A DNA stretch of 64,000 nucleotides from Hermodice carunculata (GCA_964020975.1 OZ026628.1:65642957-65706956), one strand, 5' to 3'. Shown: positions 38,114 through 50,079, counted from the first letter of the stretch. Program-made: numbers and translations. The notes: generated from the letters alone by a model not told the origin.

Positions 38114-39766
38114 TTAGTTCACCAGGGTTACAAAATTAGCGTGACGCTAGTTTACATTTTGGCCCTGAAGTAAATATTTACAATATATACACATAAAAAG
38201 AAGAATGACAATAAAATTCAAGGCTTGGTTTTCCAGTAGCTTCTTTTAAACTTTTCCAGTGATGGTTTCAGACGAACAGATTCCGGAAGTTTGTTCCAAT
38301 TGAAGGGGCCGGAGTAGGAGAAACTATTGCGAAATATATCAATTTTAGGTTTAGGGACACATAGGAGGGATTTGCTGGTTGATCTGGTACTTTGTGTGGA
38401 AACGTCACTCGTAAAGACCAATCTATCATGAATATAGGAGGGCGTTTTCCCATGTAAAGCCTTATATGTTAAAATACATTTGTGGAATTTGAAATTGTCA
38501 TATAAAGTATTCCACTGTAGTTGTTGGAATCAGGGCTCGGTATGATCTAAGTAAGAGGCACCAGTGAGTATTCGAGCCGCACGTTTTTTGGAGCTTGTAC
38601 ACCTCGTCAAACAGTCTTGCACTACAGTTACCCCATACAATATCACAATACTCAAAATGGGGTTTCACGATTGCATAGAACAGTAGTTTCGGGTAGTCTT
38701 GGGGTAGAATTGTTCTTAGGTACTTCAGAAGTCCAAGTTTTTGTGAAATCTTTTTGCATATTTTGTCAATGTGGGTCTGAAAGGTCAATGCCGAATTTAA
38801 AATAACATCAAGCAGTTTAGCATCATTGATCTGCCGTATACTTGAACCATTTATTGAAACATTGTAGCCATCAATATTGCATTTTGAAAGACGCTGGTGG
38901 GTACCAAAAAGAATTGATTGACATTTAGGAATGTGCAATACAAGCTTTCTCTGATAAAGCCATTCAGAGACCTTAGCCATATTTCGATTCAATTTCAAAC
39001 TTAGTGCTCCAGTGTCTTTGCCCGAACAGAGAATGCTTGTGTCATCTGCATAAAGATGATCCTGAGCATCCATAAGCGTATCTGGCAGGGCGTTTATAAA
39101 TAATAAAAACAAAACGGTCCTAGGATTGACCCTTGGGGGATGCCGATTGTAACAGCGAGGGGCTCTGATATTTTCCCTGCAATAGATACGCATTGCCTCT
39201 TGTTGGAAAAGTATGACTGACAGAAGGCAAATGAGGTGCCTTCAACACCATGGGCTTTCAGTTTTTGGATAAGAACCTTGTGATCTACTGTGTCAAAAGC
39301 CTTTAGTAAATCTATTAATATAGCACCGTTTAGCTTGCCGTTGTTGATGTTTAAAAGAAGCTCATCATTAAAGTCAACAAGTGCAGTCCCAGTGGAATGC
39401 AAGTGTCCAAAACCTGATTGATGATTTACTAAAAGATCACGTGAGTTTAAAAACGTGTAGAAACTTTCATGTACGATCTTTTCTAAAACCTTGCTCATAA
39501 TCGTGAGAACTGATATTGGGCGATAGTTGTTTCTGTGCTCACTGTTTCCATCCTTATGTATAGGTGTTACTTTTGCAGCCTTGAGGTCGTCTGGGACTAT
39601 ACCGGTCTTTAAGAAGAGGTTAAGTACCTAGGTTATCACGGGCAAGGTGACCTCAAGGCTGCTCTTTAGAAGTCAAACACTTATAGCATCAAGGCCTGTT
39701 GCCTTACCATTAGGTCTTCTGACATGGACCCAAGCAATGCTTCCTTGCATTTATTGTTAGCTAGCA
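38114..39766 (-). mobile_element. LINE-B: 5'-truncated CR1/L2/Jockey-group LINE
   Basis: Minus-strand reverse transcriptase relic. Fragments of the fingers region come first (about 39,500-39,760), then VLEKIVHESFYTFL, GFGHLHSTGTALVDF, LLKAFDTVDHKVLIQKL and AVTIGIPQGSILGPF (39,094-39,498). The catalytic box HLYADDTSILCSG is intact within a 231-codon frame at 38,498-39,193, followed by LLDVILNSALTFQTHIDKI, YCDIVWGNC and KLQKTC. The C-terminus FSYSGPFNWNKLPESVR is at 38,218-38,421. The frame is broken a few times but the palm is well kept, so it looks younger than LINE-C. The endonuclease is absent. The insertion separates the DRYYQ part from the TNWVKY part of the relic gene. No convincing target duplication was found beyond ACTA. 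Confidence 0.88.
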
Positions 39767-41500
39767 CTAGTGAACCGGCAAGCCTTTCTGACACTTTTTG
39801 TGTTCTGAGGACTTGGTGCTCAGCAACTGGTAATAACGATCATTAAACAGATGATTATCTGTAATATTGGGGATGGATTTTGCCTCCTTCAAAACTCGAA
39901 ACAGGTAGCGATGGCTTAACTCAGCATAAGATTCATTTGCATCCTTACCAGTAAATGGACAAATGCCATGGTATAATACACTTACCCTGTTTGGCACTCG
40001 CTGAAAGGCAATTTTACAGGCCATTCTTTAAGATTTTTGTCAGCTTTGAATGCAGACAGAAGGTCTGTCTTACTTCCAGTGCGGGCGAGTTCATCTTTTG
40101 TGTCAAACAAGGAGACAGGAAAAAGGGTTATTTCAAATGACAAAATATTGGTCATGTCAATATATGATCTCCACAAGTATTGCATCACATTCATGTTGAG
40201 AAGTTACCCGCTGAAGACCCTTTAATTTATTTGGGCTAATACAGCCTATGTGAAAATTTTACAGAGGAACGTGTGCAATATGGACAATAGAACTTCTATG
40301 TATATAAGTTAGACAGGGACCGGTTAGCTTATGGAGAGTAAAGAGTTCGGACTATGGAATAGGGTAATGACTACTAGGCAGTGGTTTTGGACAAAAAGAC
40401 ACAAATACAATTCAACTTTATAAGGCACAAAATCTCATCAAATGAATGCTGAATATTAACTACATCTTTCGTCAGGTGTTTTTTTCTTCCCTTCAGGTTA
40501 CATTGTTCTAGTTAGTGGTGTTTATATTTTTTTTTCCTGGGGGGGGGACACTCTCAATATATGATTATAGATTGCCTTTTCCTGTCTCCTGCATGTTTAA
40601 TAATTCTCCTTGCTACTGTTGCTCTGTGAACAAGAAGAAACAAACCATTCTCCTGTGGTATGGATCAGAAGATACCTACATCAAATGGTTTATCATCTCA
40701 TTGAATGCCCCGTATAGTTTTTGTATCTTCAATATCATTTGACGTCTTTGTAGAGGAAATTCATAGTTAATGTGGGATGGCCTTGAACAACATGCCTCAT
40801 ACTTTACCAGCGCTTTTGATTTCAGCAGTTTGTGCTTATGTCACATAATGTCGCATTGAGCAAGACTCATGCATCGTGATACCGATTATACCATCTGATG
40901 TTTTAGCATCACGGTTCATACCTTGTTCAAGAATTTGGTCTGTTGACACTTAAGTGAATTGGCCAGCACCTCGTTTTACAACCAAATGTCCCTTGACAAA
41001 CTGTATATGTACCTCAAGTGCTGTTTCAGGCAGAGCTCTCTTGTCCATGCGATATCTGGGCAAGTCCTCTGCAAAGTTAACATGGCAGACTGCTACAGTG
41101 AAATGGATGATTCCTGCAATTGTATCTAGTGACAGCTGCCAATTACCATTCCGATCAGCCCTGACAATACGTCTATAAATTGCAGTCACTGGTCCCAAAA
41201 TGCAAACAGCTTTGACTTTGCTCACCCTTGCTTTTGAAAAAAATTCAAGCTGAGTCTCTAAGGATCTACTTCATTCACTATCCCTCTACTACATGTCTTA
41301 CGATAATGAACCTTTTTGTGTACTGAAATTAACTGCAGAATCTGCAACTGGCAAACGACTCAGCAGAGCAGCGTCATGTTTACTTTGGCACCATTGTAAG
41401 GGGCTGATACACAACTCACGCTTTGAAACTGGAGTAAGCGCCAATCACCTTTTTAGTCTCGCTTTTTTGACAAATTATGCACATGTCTTTCCATGAGAAA
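39767..41500 (-). pseudogene. N-terminal two-thirds of the split CIICQK/DTD multicopy gene
   Basis: Minus strand, in order: CIICQKSETKKVIGAYS (about 41,440-41,480) and HKKVHYRKTCSR (about 41,290-41,325), the zinc-binding start where relatives read CIICQK...HYHRxCYxxYT; RADRNGNWQLSLDTI to FVKGHLVVKRG (40,950-41,225); VSTDQILEQGMNRDAKTS and GIIGIT (about 40,875-40,948); an eroded stretch with FDVGIF; then ITLFPVSLFDTKDELA (40,080-40,130), FTGKDANESYAELSHRYL and NDRYYQLLSTKSSEHKK (39,767-39,960), where relatives have a VVFDRYxxxSIKxxxRxxR motif. No intron is evident, as in the multicopy copies I recall. With the two downstream parts the original protein was about 900 residues. Function is unknown; the PIN-like acidic motifs suggest a nuclease-related fold (inference). 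Several stops and frame changes are present in addition to the two LINE insertions. Confidence 0.75.
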
Positions 41501-42783
41501 GAAAGTGTTGCAATTATGGTAAAGGGTCTTTTCACAGTGGTTTCAGCTGTTGCTAAATGTTCATTTTGGCACTTCCTTTAATTGAATAGAAATATTCTAC
41601 AGGAACTGTTACACTTTGGTGAGAATGAGTGGATTGTGTCCAGCGTACCTTGCACGTGGTTATGTAAAGCATTCCCTTGACTAGTTACTAATTGTACCAC
41701 CTTATTGATACTCTCGGGCATCAATAAAACAAGTAAGCCCCCCTTTTGACGTACAATACACCTCGAAAAATCCGTGTACAGCTGTGACTTTTTGGGGCTG
41801 TCTTTTTTTTGGACTATGTTCTTTCATATTTCATATGCCACAAGTAAACATTGTGTGTAAGTGAAAAGTTAAAAAAGTATGATACATTACGCACCGTGAA
41901 GATACAAATACAACAAAGACTAGCTCATGACTCAGTACCGTAAGGCTTGCTGATTAAAGAAGACATGAAGACATGAAAACAGCTGACCCTTTAACACTGG
42001 ATTTTGACTTGATCCGTGTATCAATAAACCATCCACACATGGGCCCCCTAGTGCCAAACTGTCCGGTAGCTCTCCAGTGTTAGAGGTAGGAAAACCACAA
42101 AAAATATTCACTTCCGGCAACAAAGAACGATAACTTTGCGCATGTAAACTTGCCTAAATATATATCAAAATTAACGTGTATTGTCACAAAATATGTAATA
42201 AATGACTGATAATTCATAAATTAATAGACATCAAGGTTAGAAACAGGTTTAAGGAAAATACCGACATACACCTCCAACACAAGAGAGTGTCGAACAGTTT
42301 AGCATTAGGGGGCGCATTTGTGATCATAAGCGAAAATGCTAGACTGACTTATGACACAAGGCTGCAGTAATAAATGTGCATGATTGCAGCAACAGGAAAA
42401 TAATTACAACAACCCAAATAGCAGCGTACTTTGAAACCATAAGCAACAGTGTTGGTTGTGCAGCACTTGCACATGCTGTAAGTGCAGTGATCTGCACAAA
42501 CTTACGGCATAATGCCTTGAAAGATAATGTTCACATAACGCACTATGCACACTGTTCAAAAACTGCTTTATTTATCATAAAGTAAACCAAAAGAACACTA
42601 ACAAAATATCACAAAAAACAACCGGGCTTCCATTAATGTGATGTGGGATATACATCCATGGAGGTCTCTGACTTCCTCGCCAGTGGACAGCAGGTGTAGT
42701 CTCATCAAACTTGTTTGTTCATTTCCACAGTGAGGCTGCTAAATTGCTCACACATGGCGCCCTACAAGACTATATTATTAATA
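41501..42783. other. No recognised feature
   Basis: Intergenic stretch between the relic gene and the Tc1 element. Short frames only. Confidence 0.5.
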
Positions 42784-44521
42784 AACTAATCAAAACTTAA
42801 AACTTTCCACCTTTTTAACTGAAAATAAAGCACCCACTTTGAATTAAGTGTTTAAAAAGACAATGTATTTGTAAATTGCAAGTACCCTAGCACATAATCC
42901 ATGAATATTCACTTGATTTCAGATTCATGCTTGGCTACACATGCACTTATTCTAAAACAAAGCTGAAAAATCACTTTGCAAAGTAGTGTTTTGTAGTGCA
43001 TTATGTGTGTGGTTTCCCTGTCCCCATTTAAGCTCTTCCTAACATGGTTTTCTTTCACTTTACAATGACACGAGTGGATGATTTGGACAAGAACAGGGAC
43101 ACTTAAGATTATAAATTGTGGCAGAGCTTGAGATCAGGTATGGGTTCTCCATCAGCTTGCAAACCTGCTGGACGAAACATGCTAAGACTCTCAACTGTGG
43201 ACCGGGCTTGAGCTGTTGGCCGAATTGAGGCTGGAGAAAGCTGTCGTTCTGTGGCAAGAGCCCTTGGTGTAAACCATCGCACCATAAATAACCTGTGGCA
43301 GAAATTCCAACACACTAATGATGTAGGCAACTTGCAAAGGCATGCAAGATCAAAAGTGACTACCAGGCGCCAAGAACAGTTTATCGTCACAACAGCTCTT
43401 AAGTCTTGAACAACTACGAGCACTGATATTCGAGACATGCTCCATGCGGCTTATCCTCATCAAAGAAGAATATCTGATCAAACCATAAGAAATAGGCTAC
43501 ATCGTTAAGGTCTCAGATCCAGATGCATGGTCCAGAAGCAGAGCCTCTTGCCTCGACACAGGGAAGCCAGGATGGATTGCTCAAGAAGTCACCTTCCCAA
43601 ATCCAGAGCAGAGTGGGCTAATGTCTTGTTTAGAGACGAATGTCACTTCTTTGTCCACAATAAAGACTGGCGAGTGAGGGCTTGGAGAAGAACAGGAGAA
43701 AGACATGCTGAATGATGCGCCAACCCAATGTCCCATTCGAAGGGGGGAGCATGATGGTGTGGGGGGGGGGCATATCAGCAGACGGAAAGACAGAGCTGGT
43801 GTTCATTGATGGAACCCTGAATTCCAGGCGGTACATTACTGACATCCTACAACCTCACGTTATCCAGTATGCTGGTGCCATCGGGCACGAGTTCGTGCTA
43901 ATGCAAGACAATGCCAGACCACATGTGTCCCGTGATGTCCAGGGCTTCCTTATTAATGAGGGTGTTAAGGTGATGGAGTGGCCAGCCTGTTCCCCGGATC
44001 TGAATCCGATAGAGCATGTCTGGAGTCAGCTGAAGCAGATGTTATACCCTCAGATGAACGCTGCTTCAACTATTGATGATCTGCACCGTTTAGTTCAGCT
44101 GGAATGGGCCAATTTGCTTTAGGCTTACCTTTGTAAGCTTGTACACAGCGTGAGGAGAAGGTGCCAGCAGTGCCATTGCAACCGAGGTGGTTACACAGAA
44201 TATTGAGTTTACCATGGTTCAACAAGCATACTGTGATGCGTTGATGATCAAACCATTGAGACAAGTCTTCTGTGATAAGCAAAAAACTTGATTACCCACT
44301 TCAGGTTTCATTGAATCTAATGTTGCGAACTTCAAATTTTGACTTTCACTTAAAACCAGTCATGTGCAGTGAAGCATGGACTCCTTAAGATGGTCGTTTT
44401 TCTTTTAACGCTGTACCAAGAGTATGATGATAAAATATATGATACTGAAATTCCAAAATATTTGTTCATTATTTAATTATATACAAGTAAATAAGTGGAG
44501 AGTTAAAAGTTTTGAGTAGTT
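42784..44521 (+). mobile_element. Tc1-type DNA transposon, degraded
   Basis: About 1.74 kb, the usual Tc1 length, bounded by imperfect inverted repeats at 42,784-42,810 and 44,495-44,521 (about 23 of 27 bases match: AACTA, CAAAACTT, AACT, TCCAC). The true outer ends may lie up to 50 bases further out; a CACAGTG word at 44,559-44,565 is a candidate right tip. The transposase region lies between them. Confidence 0.75.
43175..44122 (+). pseudogene. Tc1 transposase, DD34E, broken
   Basis: The plus-strand frames give an N-terminal paired-like helix-turn-helix (AVGRIEAGESCRSVARAL, GVNHRTINNLWQKF), a TDIRDMLHAAYPHQRRISDQ linker helix region, then the catalytic core: first Asp in VLFRDECHF (about 43,640), GGSMMVWGGG, second Asp in LMQDNARPH (about 43,910), and Glu in SPDLNPIEHVW (about 44,010) exactly 34 residues later, which defines Tc1. 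It ends at the stop at 44,120-44,122. The first half has in-frame stops (after DRA, LKS and LHR) and a frame change near 43,715 before MMRQPNVPFEGG; the second half (43,712-44,122) is open for 136 codons. Without an intact frame it cannot make transposase; the inverted ends could only be mobilised in trans. Confidence 0.9.
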
Positions 44522-44984
44522 GAGATACAACGGCCTGCCCCAAAGGTCTTAAATTTCACACAGTGCATAAGTCGTCCTGGAAAGAGTCACGATATACTGA
44601 AATGCACATGTGAACTTATGTTTTATAAATCATCCACCATCCTAAAGGTATTTCGTATCTTATATGCCAATAGCTACGTTTATAGGCTACATTGACATAA
44701 TGGCATTGTGTTTCTACGGATCAGCTATAAAAGCAAAATGATATGTGGATATGTGATATCTTTCATCCAAATTTATCCTTTAATATATACATTCACATGT
44801 AACTACTCTAAAGACTGGTGTGTCAATATGTCTATTTTATACTTGTGCTGACCCCTAGTATTAATTTCAGTATGATAAGCATCAAACGTTCAACAAGATT
44901 TATTCCTGCTCGATATGTGTCTTCGTAATTGTCTTATTGTTGTTTAGGACCGGTTGCCTTAGCAAATGGGGGAGCAGACACATG
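44522..44984. other. No recognised feature
   Basis: AT-rich flank of the Tc1 element. Confidence 0.5.
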
Positions 44985-45908
44985 GGAACTAGCGAAATAT
45001 TACGTAACGATCACCGGTCAACAGTGGCTTTATGTAGCCATGCTGTTTCCCCAGCTCACGTTAATCTTGGTAACGGTTAATTAGAACAACTGTCTTGTGT
45101 GTGTGTTTGGGGAAGGGTGGGTGGGTGTCAACCGTGTGGTTGTTTGTGGGGTAATTTTGCTGGCCGTTGGTCATGTGCTGAAGTGGTCGTTCACATCAGG
45201 TCATTTACCATTGCAAAAGCGTCTATTCGAAGGAAAACTGGTCATTTTAACCAGGTCATCACCAAACCGATTGACACTTTTTTGTTACGGTAAGCCAATA
45301 CTAATTTATCCAGAAGAACGGCTAAACAGATTTGTTTACAATTTCATTGGAATGTAACTGGACATTTGCGAAATTGATGAAAATATGTTAAATTCTGACG
45401 AAGTTATGTGGGATCAAACTTTGCAACTGTAAGACTGTAGGTAAATACGGACTGTTCACATGGTTCTCTTGTTTGATTGATTTTCATTTCAAGAACTACT
45501 TGGTCAGTGGCTTTGATATTGCACATAGTGTCACGTGGGGTCAGTCGGTACCTTTTAGGCAACAATGTGGCGCTGCACAATTTTCCTATGGGGGGGGGGG
45601 TGTTTATACTATTTTTGACTTCTTTGTCATAACATCTGGATAACTTAAGAACTTATGAGACTATAATTTGACTTGAGACAATGAATGTTGGCAACAAAAA
45701 TTGTATATGTTAATTTTTCCACTTTTGTTTCCTGAATGAATTCAGCTATCACTATTGTTTTGTTCACTGCCAATTTGTACTGTTAATATATGCTAAATTA
45801 AATATACATACTGCATGAAGAGGACTCACTGGTATGAAACAGGCAAGCAAACAGCTATTTAAAGCAGATTACAGTCAGCAGAGTGCAGGATCATGATGAT
45901 CCTATTGT
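44985..45908 (-). repeat. Rep-A dispersed repeat, copy 4
   Basis: On the minus strand it follows copies 1 and 2: ATGATCCTGCACTCTGCTGA next to the microsatellite, CTCTTCATGCAGTATG, AGTCAAATTATAG, CAATCAAACAAGAG, then AAGATTAACGTGAG and GGGGAAACAGCATGG (about 45,040-45,075). The small plus frame at 45,097-45,357 is antisense inside it. A G10 run at 45,591-45,600 corresponds to a C run on the element strand. Confidence 0.75.
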
Positions 45909-45910
45909 TC

Positions 45911-45996
45911 CTATTATATTATATTATATTATATTATATTATATTATATTATATTATATTATATTATATTATATTATATTATATTATATTATATTC
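45911..45996. repeat. (TATTA)n pentanucleotide repeat
   Basis: About 17 units, adjoining the end of Rep-A copy 4. Other Rep-A copies abut ATT or AAT-type repeats at the same end. Confidence 0.97.
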
Positions 45997-46386
45997 GTTC
46001 TCGTGTGTTATGATGACAAAGGTCTATACCAGTAGCACCACGAAAACAATTTATAAGTGAATGTCGAAATGGTCATTAGAAATGTGTGCAAAAGGTGTGG
46101 CCCATTACACTGCAGCGTTAGGTTGAAAAAATAAAGGAGAGTAATGCAAGCATGTTATTTAATTTTCTAAAAAGTATTACATTGCCATGAAATGTGTACT
46201 TTATTAGTTTTTGTTTTGCATGGCATCTTGATCATTGGTCTTCGTGTTAGAACAAGTGAAACTGACCCATAGGACATGTATACTTGGGTGTCAACATTAC
46301 TCAATCCAATATTGGCCAAACACCAACTAGGGTGTACACGTGGTTTACCTTATGCTCGGGTTACAGAAACATTAGACAGTGAACTT

Positions 46387-46543
<157 letters not shown>

Positions 46544-46568
46544 TTATAGCATTATTTGTTGACGAAAG

Positions 46569-46664
46569 GAAGTATATTAGCGAGCACTGGATGCCATATA
46601 GCAGAACAAGTGAGCGTAGCAAACGAGTTCTGCTATATGGTATCCAGTGCGAGTTTATTACTTC
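46569..46664. repeat. Long palindrome (fold-back element)
   Basis: Arms at 46,584-46,607 and 46,627-46,650 are reverse complements over 24 bases with one mismatch. The pairing continues imperfectly outward (GAAGT ... ACTTC) to about 46,569 and 46,664. The 19-base loop contains GAGCGTAGC. No coding capacity; it may be a small palindromic MITE. Confidence 0.75.
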
Positions 46665-47209
46665 ATATTGTTTACAAAACATGCTATAAAATTTATATCT
46701 AATGTTCGGGTCCAGTTGTACATTTCAATACACAAAGCAGAAATAAGAAGGACATTTGCAGAAAGGCTTACCCCTCATTTTACACAATTACCAATGAAAC
46801 AGGAAGAGTACCGATACCACCGGAAGAGTATCGACACGTCATATCGCGGCACTGTAGCTTTTAGGCCTATAATACGGCACTTAGAATTCCTTGTGTAGTT
46901 GTGAAGGTGCTCCTCAGAGAAAGGCAGCACCTGCAGGGTCAGAGAAAGAGCACAACAGGCTGTGGTATAAGCCCCGCCTAACCCATAAAATCAGCATGTT
47001 GTAGCTGTTCAATCTTATGTAATGGTGTGAATTCATATGACTTTATCAATTAACAAATGATTTACATCATATCTTGCAAAGTCTCTGACATATAATTTTC
47101 AGAACAGTTTGTTTATATATCACTGTAGTGTTTTTGTGCATGCATTTAAATGTGAGTTTTCTGTGTTGCTGACAGAAAACAAACCATTTTCATTATATTA
47201 TTTATTGTC

Positions 47210-47212
<3 letters not shown>
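46665..47212. other. No recognised feature
   Basis: A frame at 46,647-46,898 (83 codons) is unrecognised and begins inside the palindrome arm. Confidence 0.45.

Positions 47213-47289
<77 letters not shown>
47213..47289. repeat. (GT)n(GA)n compound microsatellite
   Basis: About 36 bases GT followed by about 41 bases GA. Confidence 0.98.
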
Positions 47290-47429
47290 TGGAAAAACTC
47301 GATGGCACAGACATGGGCATTTTAAGGCGATAATACTACAATTGTACAGCTCTGTAACACAGTCATAATAGAGGGGTACATTAATGTTCACAGGAAAATT
47401 AACGTGAATTTGTTTTTTTTCTGTTACAG

Positions 47430-47476
47430 ATTACTTCGGCAAAAGATGAGGTCTTTCCTTCTAATCGTCCTTTGGT
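47430..47476 (+). CDS. Candidate 5' exon starting a secreted protein
   Basis: A strong acceptor (TTTTTTTTCTGTTACAG) is followed by 16 bases of putative leader, an ATG at 47,446, and codons for MRSFLLIVLW, then the donor GGT|GTAAGTAG, a near-perfect consensus. A basic residue followed by a Leu/Ile/Val run is what a signal-peptide exon looks like. It would leave phase 1. I cannot find the next exon in the following kilobases, so the product is unknown. The match of both splice sites with a signal-like N-terminus is suggestive, but the exon is only 47 bases. Confidence 0.35.
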
Positions 47477-48304
47477 GTAAGTAGCTCACATGTTTACTAC
47501 AACATGCGCTTTAATTATATTTGTTTGCAATATATTAATTAATTAATTAGCATACTGTCTAATTTGAAGGAAAAGGGGAAGAAGGGTGGACAAACTTTCA
47601 TATAGCCATCTTTATAAAACATTTGAACATATTCCTCGTTGCATGGCACTCCAAAAGATTCCCAAAGAATTTTTTTTTGTAGTGTTGCCTATTCAAAATT
47701 GAAAATGCCAAAATTTTGCAACCTCCGTTGGCAAAACAGAGCATTTCAACTTAAATTCTTGAAGAGTTTTGCAATGAAACAGCTAGGAAATAAAGGTATA
47801 AGATGGATCAATTTCTTTTTGTTATGATAAGATAATTCTTGTTCACAAAATGCTTGACAGGGATGCTTTGACAATTATTCAAAAGGGCTGAAAGAATACC
47901 CAACCCAAAAGGCTGCCGCAACACTTTCAACACTGGCATTACGTTACTACTGAAAACTGTTAAATACACGTTTCTTTGGTTTTGAGAACACAGATGTTTG
48001 GTGCACTTATTTGAATCCTGACATCCCCCCCCCCCATCATTATTTTTCTACATGGATTGGTTAGAAAGAGAAATTGTCCATACCAATCCATAAAAAGATG
48101 CAGCCAAGTATGTCAAAATGCTATGTTCATAATATTCTAGAGGTATGCAAGGAAAAAAAATGAAAGTTAACTAAACATTCTGATGACATAAACAAAAGTG
48201 GTAACATCATGGTCATATGTAAAAGCGAACATAGCAAACCCTTACCGGTCTTGGACATATAATTAGTCAGAAATTCAGGAAAGAACAGTGGAATGTAAGA
48301 AATA
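47477..48304. other. No recognised feature
   Basis: If the exon at 47,430 is real this would be intron. A C10 run is near 48,025. No second exon stands out. Confidence 0.4.
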
Positions 48305-48500
48305 ACCCCCCCCCCAAAAAAAAAAAAAAGAAGAAGAAGAAGAGATGAAGAAGAAGAAGAAGAAGAAGAAGAAGAAGAAGAAGAAGAAGAAGAAGAAGAA
48401 GAAGAAGAAGAAGAAGAAGAAGAAGAAGAAGAGAAGGAGAGAAGAAGAAGAGAAGAAGAAGAACAAACAACAACAACAACAACAAGAACAACAAGAAGCA
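48305..48500. repeat. C-run, poly-A, (AAG)n and (AAC)n microsatellite
   Basis: About 130 bases of AAG triplets flanked by a C10A13 run and by AAC triplets. Confidence 0.97.
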
Positions 48501-48589
48501 GAAAAAGAAAAATGTAACACCACCGCTAACACGCACAGTGCATTATGTACATTACCTTCCCACCCTCCTTTGCATAAAATATTAAGATA

Positions 48590-48678
48590 TATAAATAAAT
48601 CCAAAAAAATAATAAAAAATAATAAATCCAAAAAAATAATAAAAAAATAATAAATAAATAAATAAATAAATAAATGAA

Positions 48679-48725
<47 letters not shown>

Positions 48726-48772
48726 ATGAGTAAAAAAAAATAAATAAAAATAAATAAATAAATAAATGCAAA
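48590..48772. repeat. (AAAT)n microsatellite
   Basis: About 180 bases of AAAT with AAAAAT variants. Together with the AAG tract it yields a spurious 194-codon minus frame. Confidence 0.97.
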
Positions 48773-50079
48773 TATTCTTTGAGACAGAACACATACTCTA
48801 AAACATCTACCCCAAAGGACAATCAAAACTACAATAAAAAATGAAATAACTCTCAACACCTATAACTATCCATATTGAATGTTCAAAAGCAAACCCGAAA
48901 AGGCAGCAGGTAGGAGAGACATGGGGATCAAAAGGTAACAGTTTCACCCCACACAGAAAGAAGCTCAAAGCTGCAAGGAGGATATTTAGTAAGTATGGTA
49001 GCCTATTCACAACGCAATGGAACTTCACATCACTATTAATTATGTGTTGTTCCCTCTCCCCCTTCCAGTAAAGAATGAAACCCATGAACACTCTGTGTGC
49101 TATGTAGTGCTCCTGTTAAGGATCAAAATGGGACATAAATAGGTCAGATACGCAGGCCTTTAGACAATTGAACGATAAAACACAAAAAAGAAATGGGAAG
49201 CATATACAACCAATGCAATTAACAAGACAAGATAGAAAACAACTTGAAACACTGTGTTTAAATGGAATTTCATTAACCACGCTGTTTACAAGAATCCCAC
49301 AATATATTGGTTAACTCTTCATGTTAAAGACAGGGATCATAATATTTTGAGAGTTATAAAAGAGCAGACCCACATCAGTATACAGTGCAGCCAGCAGCTA
49401 CTTACACATACAGTTCATAATACAACCGTCCATCAGTGCATCAGAGGAGGAGCTGCATCTAGTGAAATAACCAGAGGAACTCAACAGGGACAGGCTAAAT
49501 TTCAAACTTTGAAACAGAACAGCTCCAAGAAAGGCCTCATAAACATGTGGCTGCAACAGTCAGTATAACTATCAAATAACTGGCTGTTAAACATTGATCA
49601 AGAGACTATAAAGTCACAATACCAGCTTATAATACAATACAATACAATACAATACAGTACTCTCATGAGATTAACAGGAGTATACAAACATCATTAGCAA
49701 GTAGGATTTTTTTTACATTATTGTATATGGTGGAATTCCTTTAATTTTTATTCCTTTATTTTTTGATGTACCAAAACCACAGTAGTCATAAGGGGCACCC
49801 AAAAATGAAGACATTTCAAAAACTCGAAATACAGATGCTAGTTCCAGCCACGTGAACAAATAAACATCAGTGGAGCAAAATGATGGTGTTTTTTTGTCTA
49901 ACTACATTTCACTTCAACTAAGTGGCCATTTGGCTTTTTTTCCCCTATCCACCCCTCTTGCCATCCTGCTAACTTAGCCTCTCAACAACCTAACTTTTGA
50001 AATACAAAAAAATAAAAAAAATAAAAAACTCATCCAAATTCTCTAGAAAATCAGCAAGGATGTAACTGCAGTGGAAATC
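48773..50079. other. No recognised gene; (ACAAT)n at 49,631-49,656
   Basis: A plus frame at 49,254-49,568 (104 codons) has ordinary composition but matches nothing I know. Confidence 0.4.

Noticed and set aside
40954-41178. 74-codon plus frame at the relic gene
   Set aside because: It is the antisense shadow of the conserved GNWQLSL...FVKGHLVVKRG segment.
45097-45357. 86-codon plus frame
   Set aside because: It lies antisense within Rep-A copy 4 and is not open in the other copies.
48275-48859. 194-codon minus frame
   Set aside because: It is the translation of (AAG)n and (AAAT)n microsatellites, giving Phe, Leu, Ser and Tyr runs; not a gene.
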